This document shows, one piece after another, positions 48,601-60,600 of a DNA stretch of 64,000 bases. Origin of the DNA: Tridacna crocea (lineage: Eukaryota > Mollusca > Bivalvia > Cardiida > Cardiidae). The DNA lies in the NCBI GenBank assembly GCA_943736015.1, contig OX031058.1, forward strand, positions 16,083,001 through 16,147,000, in the 5' to 3' direction. Both the position numbers and the translations under genes were made by a program. The notes under the pieces are model-generated. The model was not told the DNA's origin. It searched no databases and worked only from the letters and a program-made list of their open reading frames with translations. Within the stretch, counting starts at the first letter, position 1. Every line of letters starts with the position of its first letter.

Positions 48601-51600
48601 TGCCAATAACATTTAAACTATGCTTGTCCTTTCTTTAGACCCTTTTCACTGGTATAAGTACCTTTTATTGACCATGTGGACAAAGATCAGCCTGTAAAAA
48701 ACTGCAGTCTTATCTATGACCCACACTGTTCACTTTGCTAAACATTCAAGGCATGAGCAACATTTAAATTACAAATACATGTACTTGGATATCATTCTGT
48801 TGAGTTTAAGTATAAAGCACGAACAAAAATCAAACTATATTCCAAGTCCAGTCACTTCCTCTCAACACTTTTACTCATTTTTTCAACAGGAAATTAAATT
48901 CTGCAAAGTGCTATATAAAAGGCAACTTTACTTTGTCATTCTATGAAAAGAGACTACCAATAAAGGAAGTATTCTACAAATATTTGAAGTCCTTCACTGT
49001 ACACCAATACATAAATATCTTTTGCAAATATTCTATTCCCAAGTTTGCTGAAAAGAAGCATTACATTGTATCAAAGTTTGTATTGATTTGTAACTTTTTC
49101 CCCCATTTTGCCCTTACAATTTCAAAACAAACACTACCAGAACTTATCAAAGGTAATTTGTTGTCATTAGCCTATTGATTAATCTACCTGTAACCCTTTA
49201 CCATGAATTCTCGATTTTTAACGACCCTCATGAAAAAAGTTTTAAAAAATATTACGAGGAATTAAAGGAGAAAATGCTGGTAACCAGCATTTTCTACTTT
49301 TTCCACACCGTTTTCTATCCTTCCCAAATGTCATATAGTGAGTCACATTTATTCTGTCGTCTGCAAATGCTCTCAATTCTGACCAATCTAAAATTCTGTT
49401 GTTTAGTAAGGAGTCGACTCTTTCACAGAATGACAAAAATTTCAGATTTATCCAAAAATGAAACCATTTGCAGACCAAAAATGAAATATTGTTCAAACAA
49501 TATTTTTTTCTTTGAAAAATTAGATACAATAGTAAGGAAAGGAGAAAATGTTGGGTTTGGCATTTCCCCTTTTCCCAGATTTTTTTCAAAAATTTTCTTT
49601 CTCAGTGTTGTTTAAAGTCAGGTTTGTTTGATAAATGGTTGAACCATTATATTTCTTTTTGATTCATATCCTTCAGAATGAACTTTACCAGACGACAAAA
49701 TTTTAGCCTTGGCAAAAGTGAAAGCAATTGCAAATGACAATTTCAGTGTGGTTAAAATGGTGTAATTTTTCATTGCCAGGAGAGAAAACTTTAAAGAAAA
49801 AGGAGAAAATACTGTTTACCAACATTTTCTCCTTTTTCCACATTGTTTTCAAAAGGCTTCTTTCTCAGAGGTGTTAAAAGTCGGGATTGTGTGATAAAGA
49901 GTTAAAGTCACAGCAACTGGCTTGGAAAAAATCCTAGAAAAGGGACAATCAATGTATATAAAGGTAAGCTGTGGCAAATGAAGGCACTGCGTCTTTTTAC
50001 CAACAATTTCTCTTCTTGCTATATTTCAAATGTGCTGGGACTCATATTATACAAAAACTGATTTTCAATCTATATTGTCCATGGAGTATGTTGTCTTGCC
50101 AATAAAAACCTAAATTAAGTCAAATGTTTCCAATCTCAACTACATGTTTATGCATCAAATTCTTTTGAAAAAGACAGGGTTACATTGATTGATTGATTTT
50201 AATTGTTCAGTTCTAGATCCAAATATCTGATTCAAATCTATTAATTAGCGATTCTCTTAGTACATTTTCTCTCATTTAACCCATTACCACTCAATCCCTA
50301 CTTTTGACGCCCCTGAGAAAGAAGCCTTTTGAAAACACTGTGGAAAAGGAGAAAATGCTGGTAACCAGCATTTTCTCCTTTTCCCACATTGTTTTCAACC
50401 CTTCCCAGAACAAATTTCAATTTTTCAGTCACCTTTATTTTGTCGTCTGCAAATGCTTTCAATTTGGACCAGTCTAAAGTTTTCTCGTGTGGTAAAGAGT
50501 TAAGTATATATACATATCTCACTGTAGCACAAGATCACAACTAAACCACATGGCTAAGTTTCACAAACATCCAATATGAAGAATTCTTTAGACAACTATT
50601 TTCAAAAGAAATGTACTTACTCTCGGATAGGGAAAAAAACATTGTGGTTGAAAAAGAAAATGCTGGTTTCTAACCATGTTTTCAAAAGCTTTCTTTGTAG
50701 GGTTGTTAAAACTCAGAATTGTGAGGTAAAAGGTTAATACTTTACTCAAAACCTAATCAATATTGAAGGAATTTCACATAATCTATTAAGGTTAACTCTT
50801 TACTACACAAGAAAATTTTAGACTGGTCCAAATTGAAAGCATTTGCAGACGACAAAATAAAGGTGACTGAAAAATAGAAATTTGTTCTGGGAAGGGTAGA
50901 AAACACAGTGGGAAAAGGAGAAAAGGAGAAAATGCTGGTTACCAGGCTTCTTTCTCAGGGTCGTTAAAAGTCGGGATTGTGTGGTAAAGAGTTAAATAAC
51001 TCTTCACCAAAAATCCCATGTTTCAATAACCATTGAAGCAAAAAAGGCGCATTAAATATTTCATGGAAAGGAGAAAACTGTGATAACCAGCTTTTCCTAC
51101 TTTTTTTACAAAAAAATCCCAACATTTTCAACAATGAATTTCATCATTTTAGCAAGATTTGTTCATAGCAAAATCAATGCTTTCAAACTGGAAGAGTCTA
51201 TTTTCATTTCACAGACTTGGAGCTTACCTTCAACCTGATGAAATGATAAGCATATTTATATATGATAATACTTACAATTCATCAATATACAGTCGCCAGT
51301 TTTAAAGGATCAATCCTTTACCACACAATCCCGACCTTTAATGTACCTGAGGAAGAAAACCTTGTGGGAAAAAGAGAAAATTCTGGTAACCAGCATGTTC
51401 TCCTTTTCCTAAAATGTTTTCTACCATAATGAAGAATTAATTTTACCATTTGTGCCACATTTAGTTAGTTACCTTAAAATTCTTTCAACTAGTTGGATCA
51501 CTGTAGAAATTTATTTTCTGTTAAAAAGTTAGAAAAAACACTAGAAAATGAGCAAAAATGTCTGAAAAAAATCACAAAATAACAGACCAGAAAATAAACA

Positions 51601-54600
51601 AGGATGGTTCCAACAAGACCTCTCACTATTGACAATGCTAATTTCAAAAGTTTTTTCCAAACTCTTCAAGAAACAACAAGATTTTAATTCATCCAAATTC
51701 AAAGCATTAATTTTCAGACGAAAAGGCGCAATTGATCGTTTCATTTTTTGAAAGGGTAGATCTAACATTATGGGAAAAGCAGTAAAGGGTTATTAAACTT
51801 CGGATCATGCAATCAAGGATTAACTCTTTACCAAACAACAAATTTACAGACTGGTCCAAATTGAAAGCAGTTGCAGATGACAAAATTTATGTGAATGAAA
51901 AATATAAATTTGATTTTGAAAGGTTAGAAAACATTGTGAGAAAAGGTGAAAATGCTAGTTATCAGCATTTTCTCTTTTTCTCACAATGTTTCCAAAAGCT
52001 TTCTTTATCAGGGTCGTCAAAAGTCAGGATTAAGTGGTAAAGGGTTAAAGCATTTCCAAACTGCCATATTCTGAATGTATAATTTAACATTATAAAAAAT
52101 GCAACACAAAGTCTCGGCTATCAGGTGGCTAATTTTGAAATTAAGAAAAAGACATGAAAAGATACTTAGACAATGCACTGTGGATTGTAATACAATTTTA
52201 AGTTTTTAGCACAAAAATTGAAGTTAAATATCTCACATACAGTAAACCAAACCCTCAAATAAATCATTATTAAACAATCAAAAGTTTCTTTTGTGAAATT
52301 AGTGGGAAAAGGAGCAAATTCCAGCGTTTTCTCTGTTTCAGACAATGTGGTCTACCCTATCCCACAAAATTTCATCACATAAGCCACATTTAGATTTTAG
52401 TCTACAAAAGCTTTCAGTCTGGACCATCTAAAATTTTGTTGTGTGGTATGACACAATACCATGTTTTAACAATCCTAATGGAGAAAAGTTTTGAAAAACA
52501 TAGTGGGAAAAGAAGAAAATGCTGGTTACCACTCATTTTCTCATTTTTTCCAGAATGGTTTCTATCTTATCAAAGACGGAATTAACATCTGAGCAACATG
52601 TATGTTGTCTGGAAATGCTTTTAATTTGAATAAGTACAAAATTTTGTTGTTTGGTAAACAGTAACTGTTAATCACTTAATCAGTAAATCAGAGATCACAA
52701 ATAACAAACACTCCACTATAACCACAAAGAGAAAATAGAAAATAATTCTGATGGTCACATAAACATGCAAAAAGACCATAAAACCAAAGTCAATTAATGT
52801 TCACTGTATGGATATTCCCCATGGTTTTTCCTGGTTTAAATATTTAAATCTTTATTTAAACTGGACCAAATAATAAGTGATTTCTGTGTAACTTAGCCCT
52901 ATATTCTTGTCTATTGCACTGAATTGTACCTTCATTGATTAAAAATATGGAGTTTAAAGTTTTACCAGTCGATAATGCTTTAGACTCTTTTATCATTACT
53001 GAAAGCATTTCGAGAGTACAAATTAAACTGAGCACCATGATAATATAATCAAATACTGTCAAATGATAGTATCAAATAGTATTTATAATAGATAGAAGAT
53101 CAAATAGTATTTCCTTGATGGAAATGTAGAAAAACCCATAATGTTTTCATTAATTTCTCTTCTCGGGCTCCCCCTGGCATCATTGATACACAAGAATTGT
53201 GTAACCAATGACCCCACAATGACAAATTAACTGTGGTTCAAATGATAAGTTTTGTCTTTGAATGGGTGGAAAATGTTGAAGAAAAAGGAAAAGAAATACT
53301 GGTTACCAGCATTTTCATTTTTTTCCAACAATATTTTGCCCAAACTTATTTTTTCCACAGGTAGTTAAATACAGGATTGTAAGGAAAGAATTTGCAGAAT
53401 GACTAGAAAAAGCCAGTGTAAATATAGGTCACAGCACTCTCTCCTGTCAAAGATTCTTAGCCTTTTTTGTTTTTTTATGAATAAATATTTCAGGGAAAAA
53501 AAAAGATTAATATAGATCTACAGAAGGCCCTTTTCTCAATTTTTTTCAGCCCTGAATTTGAAAAAAATTGTCAAAAAATCCCTACAATGTAAGTTTAAAG
53601 ACTGACACTAGTTACGAATTTAAACACTTCTTTACCCTTACATGACTATGTCCAAGTCATTAACCTTTTGTGGACAGCATGGGCGGATCCAGAGGAGGGG
53701 ACCAGGGGTCCGGACCCCCCCTGGAATTTTGGCAAAAATGTGGTTATCGAAAATGGTACTGGTTTGATATTGCAAAGCATTTATGTAAAATACAGTCATA
53801 AATCTAAAAAAAAAAAAGGTTCTAAATGTGGAGATCTCCTCATGGTTAGAACTGGAAACGTTGACTTTTCTTGTAAACGGCTTACATCCACTGAGATCCG
53901 GAAATCAAAGTATTATATAATAAGACGAGTGCGTTTTCGGTGGGACCCCCCCGAGAAAGATATCTGGATCCGCGCATGGATAGTATAGACCAGGATCAGA
54001 CTGCACAGAACATGCAGTCCCATCTTAGATCTACACTGTCCCATAAGAAGATATTTCTTTTCAAAAATAGAAGTTTGAAGCAGCATCATTCGGGTATTTA
54101 TTCCCAGCTTAAAACCTTAAGCTATTCAGCAGGACAAGAGTTAAATGGATGGCACCTAATTCTTATAAGTAGGTGCCTGATTGGATAACTGCTTTTGTAA
54201 TAGGTGGCATTTATCTTGATTTAAAAGGAAAAACCCCAATCACTTAAAGTAATTTATATTGCTTACACTGTTATATTTAAATTTCGCCTACAATATCTGA
54301 ATAATTGAAACCAACTCTCCTCTATTGTATCAGTAATTCATTTCAAAACTGATTGAACTTAAGAGAACTAAAGTGTTGTTCTCCTAACCTTGAATTTATA
54401 AACTCCTTATCAAACACCAGAATTTTCACTTGTCCATATTGATAACATTTACAGATATCAATTTAACTCATTCCCAAACGACAATATTTTAGGCTTGTCC
54501 AAATTGAAAGCATTCGCAGACAACAAAATAAAAGTGACTGAAAATTTGAAATTTGTTTTGTGAAGGGTAGAAAACATAGTGGGAAAGGAGAAAATGCTGG

Positions 54601-57600
54601 TAAACAGCATTTTCTCCTTTTCCCACAATGTTTTCTAAAGGCTTCTTTCTCAGGGGCGTCAAAAGTAGGGATTGTGTGGTAATGGGTTAATCTGATTCCA
54701 ATGATGTGGTCTGTCTTCAAAAATGTAGCAGACATCAACGGGAAAGGAAAAAAGTTGCTGGTTACGAGCACTGCACCTTTCTCCCAAGATTAATGGTTTC
54801 AAAAGCAGCTGTTCTCCTATGATTCCGGTCAAAGTGCAATCCTTTACAAACCAAACCTGAACCTGAACTTAACTCTTTTCCTAACAACAAAATTCTAGAT
54901 TTATCCAAATTGGAAGCCTTTGCAGACGACAAAATAATGCGACTCAAAAATTGGAACTTGACTTTAGAAGAGTAGAAAACATTGTGGGAAAAGGCGCAAA
55001 TGCTGGTTACCAGCATTTTCTCCTTTTCCAACAATGTTTTCAAAAGGCTTCTTTCTTACGGTCATTGACCCATTACCACACAATATCTACTTTTGACGCC
55101 CCTGAGAAAGAAGTCTTTAGAAAACGACAATATTTTAGACTGGTCCAAATTGAAAGCATTTGCAGACGACAAAATAAAAGTGACTGAAAATTTGAAATTT
55201 GTTTTGTGAAGGGTAGAAAACATTGTGGGAAAAGGAGAAAATGCTGGTTACCAGCATTTTCTCCTTTTCCCACAATGTTTTCTATAGGCTTCTTTCTGGC
55301 AGGGGCGTCAAAAGTAGGGATTGTGTGGTAATGGGTTAAATGACCCTGGAGAAGACACCTTTCAAAAACATTTTGGGAAGAAGAGAAAATGCTTGTTAGT
55401 TGTTACCATCATTTTCTCCAATCATCACAATGCTTTCTACCCTTTCCAAGGCATATACCATTAATTGAGCAAAAGTTAGCTTTGCCGTCAGCAGATACTT
55501 TCAATTTGGGTAAGTCTTACATATTTGTTGTTCGGTTGAAAGTTAATCTCTCCCTAAAACAGTTGAATTGACTCTTTACCAGACAACAAAATATTGGACT
55601 CATCCGTACTGAACATTTGGGAAGATTCTAAATTCTAACATGACACACGACTTTGGCTCTATAAACACAGTGCAAGGAAAACGTGGTAAAATCTACAACA
55701 ATCCATGTAGAGTGACGTCATTCAATGGAACATAATCTTCATCCGCGTTTTTACTCGAAGTTTGAACTTGTTTTCATTTCACTAAGAATTGGCCATGTTA
55801 GAATCGAAATAATCTTCTTTCTATCGTGGTATATCGTTCAATAAACCACATTGTGAGTTATGCGGCGCAATGAATAACCCACTCGGGCTATCGCCCTCTT
55901 GGATTATTTATTGCGCCGCATAACACACAACTGTGGTTTATTGAACGATATACCAGGATAGAAAGAAGATTATTTCTTAAGTAAATGTGACTCAGTTAAC
56001 TCTTTATAAAATGAAAAAAATTCAGACAAGTCCAAACTGAAAGCATCTGCAGGTGACAAAATTAATAAAGTATAAAAATTAAGATTTGTTTTGGGAGAGA
56101 AGAGAAACACTTTGGAAAAATGCGAAAGCGCTGTTTACCAGCATTTACCATCCATTTCCAATAATATCAAAAGTTTTCTTTCTAAGGGCCATTAAAAGTC
56201 TGGATTGTGTAGGAAATGCTTAAGTTCATTTATCAATGAGAGGGCTGAGAAAACACTACGCAAAAATGAAAAAATGCTCATTCTATATTTTGGTAACACT
56301 TCCTATAGGTCATAAAAACATCCAATCATTCTGTAATAGGTTAACCCATTACCGGACAACAAAATTTTAGGTTTGTCCAAATTGAAAGGAATTGCAGACG
56401 ACAAAATAAAAGTGACTGAAAATTTGAAATTTGTTTTGTGAAGGGTAGAAAACATTGTGAGAAAAGGTAACCAGCATTTTCTCCTTTTCCCACAATGTTT
56501 TCTAAAGACTTCTTTCTCAGGGGCGTCAAAAGTAGGGATTGTGTGGTAATGGGTTAAAGAGAAAAATGCTCTGATTCATGCTAAACTTTTCAAGGTAAGG
56601 ACAAAGTATGCACTCTACCCACAAATATACCAAACTCTATTTAACCTTTTACTGCAGAATATCTAGTTTTCACAACTAAACCCTTAGAAAGAAAGCTATT
56701 GAAAACATTTCGGAACCAGTATATTTTCCTTTTCCCCCCCCAGTGTTTTCTACCTTTTTAAAGAGCTTAAATTCATTTGCGCCAATTCTGAATTTGTCAT
56801 CTGTAGAGTTTTGAATATGAAAGAGTCTAGAATTTGAGACTGATAACTTCGAAAGATGGGACAAAAAGCAATAAATTCTGGACTACCAAACTGAAACCAT
56901 CTGCAGATGATAAGTTGAAGCTTAAACAAATGACCTGATGGAAAAGGTTACAAAACAGTGCAAGAAAAGTAGAAGTTGCTTGTTCAAGCCATATCTTCTT
57001 TTCCATCAGTGTTTTCTAAAGCTTTCTTCTGCACAGTTATTAAAACTAGGATTGCATGGTAAAGGATTAACATTTTACTGCATGTCAGAATGTTACACTT
57101 GTTCAAATTGAATGCATTTGGGGACAACTAGCTACATGTGAATAAGACAGTGAGATTTGCTTTAGTAAAGGAATAAAACAGAGTAGAAACAGAAGGTGGT
57201 TATATTTCTTCCTTTTCCGCAACATTATACCAATTTGGTTTCCCACAATGTTTTCAAAAGATCTCTTCTTCATGGTTGCTAAAACATAGGCCCAGTTCGT
57301 ACAGTTTAACTATTTACTATAAAACAAAATTTTAGACTGGTCCAAATTGCAAGCAATTTAACTCATTACCACACGACAAAATTTTAGACTGGTTCAAAAT
57401 GAAAGCATTCGCAGACGACAAAATAAACGTGACTGAAAAATTGAAATTAGATCCAGGAAGGATAGAAAACACTGTGGGAAAAGGAGAAAATGCTGGTTAC
57501 CAGCATTTTCTCCTTTTCCTACAGTGTTTTCAAAAGGCTTCTTTCTCAGTGGCGTCAAAAGTAGGGATTACGTGGTAATGGGTTAAAGTAAAGTGAGTCA

Positions 57601-60600
57601 AAATTTGAAATTTGTTTAGGGAAGGGTAGAAAAACTTGTGGGAAAAGGAGAAAATGCTGGTTACTAGCAATTTCTCCTTTACTAACAATGTTTTCAAAAG
57701 AATTCTTTTTCAGGGTCATTAAAAGTCGGAATTGTGTGCTAAAGGTTAAAGGAAAGTCAAATTGACATTTTTCAGTCATTTTTACCACAATAATTGTCAT
57801 TCACAGGTAAGTGTGTTTTGGTGTATCTGTCTTTGTTGGTTAAATGCCATTTGATCTAAATACAACATGAAGAATGATCATGGCTTTGTACTGAATATTT
57901 CTGACAAACTCTTGTCAAAGAATAAAAGTCGCATTGCATGCTGGTGCAAACCCTTACTGTGGGATGTGGGTGAATAATCATTTAACCCTTTACTCCATAA
58001 GGCATTTCTATGGCATCTCTAATTGACCCTAAATAACAGCAAGGGTGATGCTGTTTCTTATGTTTTTATGACACTCTTTGTTAGCATAGAAAACATTGTG
58101 GCAAAAGGTGAAATTGCTCGTCACGAGCAATTTCACCTTTTGCCACAATGTTTTTCAAAGGCTCCGACAAGCAACGTGTTGAAATGAGTATCTGTGGAGT
58201 AAAGGGTTAAAGGGAATATTCTAAATCGGAAAAGGGATATAACTGTGCCAAAAATGTTCAGGAGCTACCTTCCTTCTGGGTAACAGCCTTCTGTATCTAA
58301 TGAATACCCTGATTTAAAAGGACTATTGAGTTAAATTCATCACAGCTACATAAGTTGAATTTACAGGGCAATGTTCTAAATTTCATGTTCTTAAACTCTT
58401 TATCACAATAAACTGAGTTTTAATGACCCCAATGGTAGAAGCCTTTTGAAAACATTGTTGGAAAAGGATAAAATGTAATTAACCAGCATAATATCCTGTT
58501 TCAACAATGTTTTCTACCCTTTCAGAGGACTTCATGTCTTTGTATCAATTTTAAAATTGTTTCAAGTTTTAGGTCAATAATTTGGAATGTGGTAAAGTGT
58601 TAAAAATTACATGACTAGTTTGCTGATTGGCTATCATATTCTGTCAATCATGGAATTCAAAGCTAGAACTGAATTAACATTTGAGCCATGCTCTGTGAAC
58701 AGAGGGCTTAATGCATCTGCCAAAAGTACTGACCCAGGTCAGCCTGTGCAGTCTGAGCAAGCTGACCCAATTCAAAAATTTTCGCTATCAGTCAATTTTC
58801 TGTTTGTCCAAGGACCAGTCTTCCTCCAGATTCAGTCACTCATTAACCCATTACCACACAATCCCTACTTTTGAAGCCCTTAATAAAGAAGCCTTTTGAA
58901 AACACTGTGGGAAAAGGAGAAAATGCTGGTAACCAGCATTTTCTCCTTTTCCCACACTGTTTTCTACCCTTCCCAGAACAATTTCAATTTTTCAGTCACC
59001 TTTATTTTGTCGTCTGCAAATGCTTTCAGTTTGAACCAGTCTAGAATTTTGTCGAGTGGTAAAGAGTTAAATTTAGTGCATTTTATGGATCCCTAACTAT
59101 GTAATGGTGCCAATGATCATGGAGTCACATGTAGCTGCCTTTTATCAAGGCATGACTCACTTTGTAGGTAAATATGGTTTCTGCAGTGGGATTTCACCTA
59201 CCTCTCATTATCAGGGCTGAGTGCAGCCACTGATATATCCGACTTTTTGATACCAAGTTTTTCCAGGTCCTGAGTTGTTTTCTCCAGGTCATTATTCAAC
59301 TCTTGGGATCTTATCTTCTCATTCATCAACTCCTGTACATAAAAAGGAAAAATTTATCTTTATTTTTTTCTGACCTGTGACCACACTGCAAAATTTTAGA
59401 CCTATCCAAATTAATAGATTTTGCAGACAACAATTTCATACTAGCTCAAATGATGCAATTTTTCTTTGATAGAGTAGAAAACTTTGTGGGAAAAGGAGAA
59501 AATGCTGGTTACCAGCATTTTCTCCTTTTCCCACAATGTTTTCATAAGACTTCTTACTCAGGGTCGTTAAAAGATTGTGTGGTAAAGAGTTAAAAGGCGC
59601 TACATTTTAGAATAACAGAGTACAGTCTCTTCCAAGTATATTTTTAACCTTTCACATCATAAACCCATGTTTAACCATCCTGAAGACAAAGGGTCCGGAA
59701 AACATTTTAGGAAAAGGAGAATAATGCTGATAACGGACATTTTCTCTTTTTCCCGCACTGTTTTCTATCGTTATAGAGACAAATCACATCAACCCAGTTG
59801 CATTTAATTGTTCTGTGTAGGGCCATTGAACAAGTTTCAAATTTCGGTGTTTGGTAAAGTTAATAAGAGTGACCTTGACTTTGGTCCTGAATTAAGTCTT
59901 TCCCATATGGCAAAGTTTTAGACCAATCCAAATTGAAAGCATTTGCAGACGAAGAAATAAGTGTAACTCAAAAATTGAAATTTTTGGGGGAAAAGAAAGA
60001 AAACAGTATGGGAAAAGGAGAAAATGCTGGTTACCAGCATTTTCCCCTTTTCATACCCCGTTTTCAAATGCCGTCTTGTCCAGGGCTGCTAGAACTTGGG
60101 ATTTTGTGGTAAAAAGTTTTAAATGTACACTAGTGGCCAGAAGTATTATGTATAAACAATATTAGTTAAAAACAGACAAATGCAATGTAAACCATTTGAA
60201 AGTATCGACATTATTTTGAGTCTGGTAATGTGATACAGTAAAATCAAACAAAGGTACAATTGCTGGCCGTAAAATGTATTGTAAAACTAGGAAGAAAGAT
60301 GGCATTTCCTTACCGTTCTAAGTTTAGCTACAGTCTGTTTTTCAATTTGCAGGGTTTGTAAAAGTTCTTTATGCTCCTTCTCTGACTGCTGACTATAAAC
60401 ACTGGACCCTCTTTCTCTTTCTACAGATCTCTTCAACTCTTTGTAATCCAATTCCATCATGGATAATTTGGTCGTGAGATCATCTATAGTGCTCTCCCTT
60501 GTCTCCAAGGTCACCTTGTTTCTTTTATTCTCTTTTGTTAACCTTGAATTATCCTTTTGAAATTTTGTAATTTCCTCTTCCAGCGTCATATTTTGCTTTT

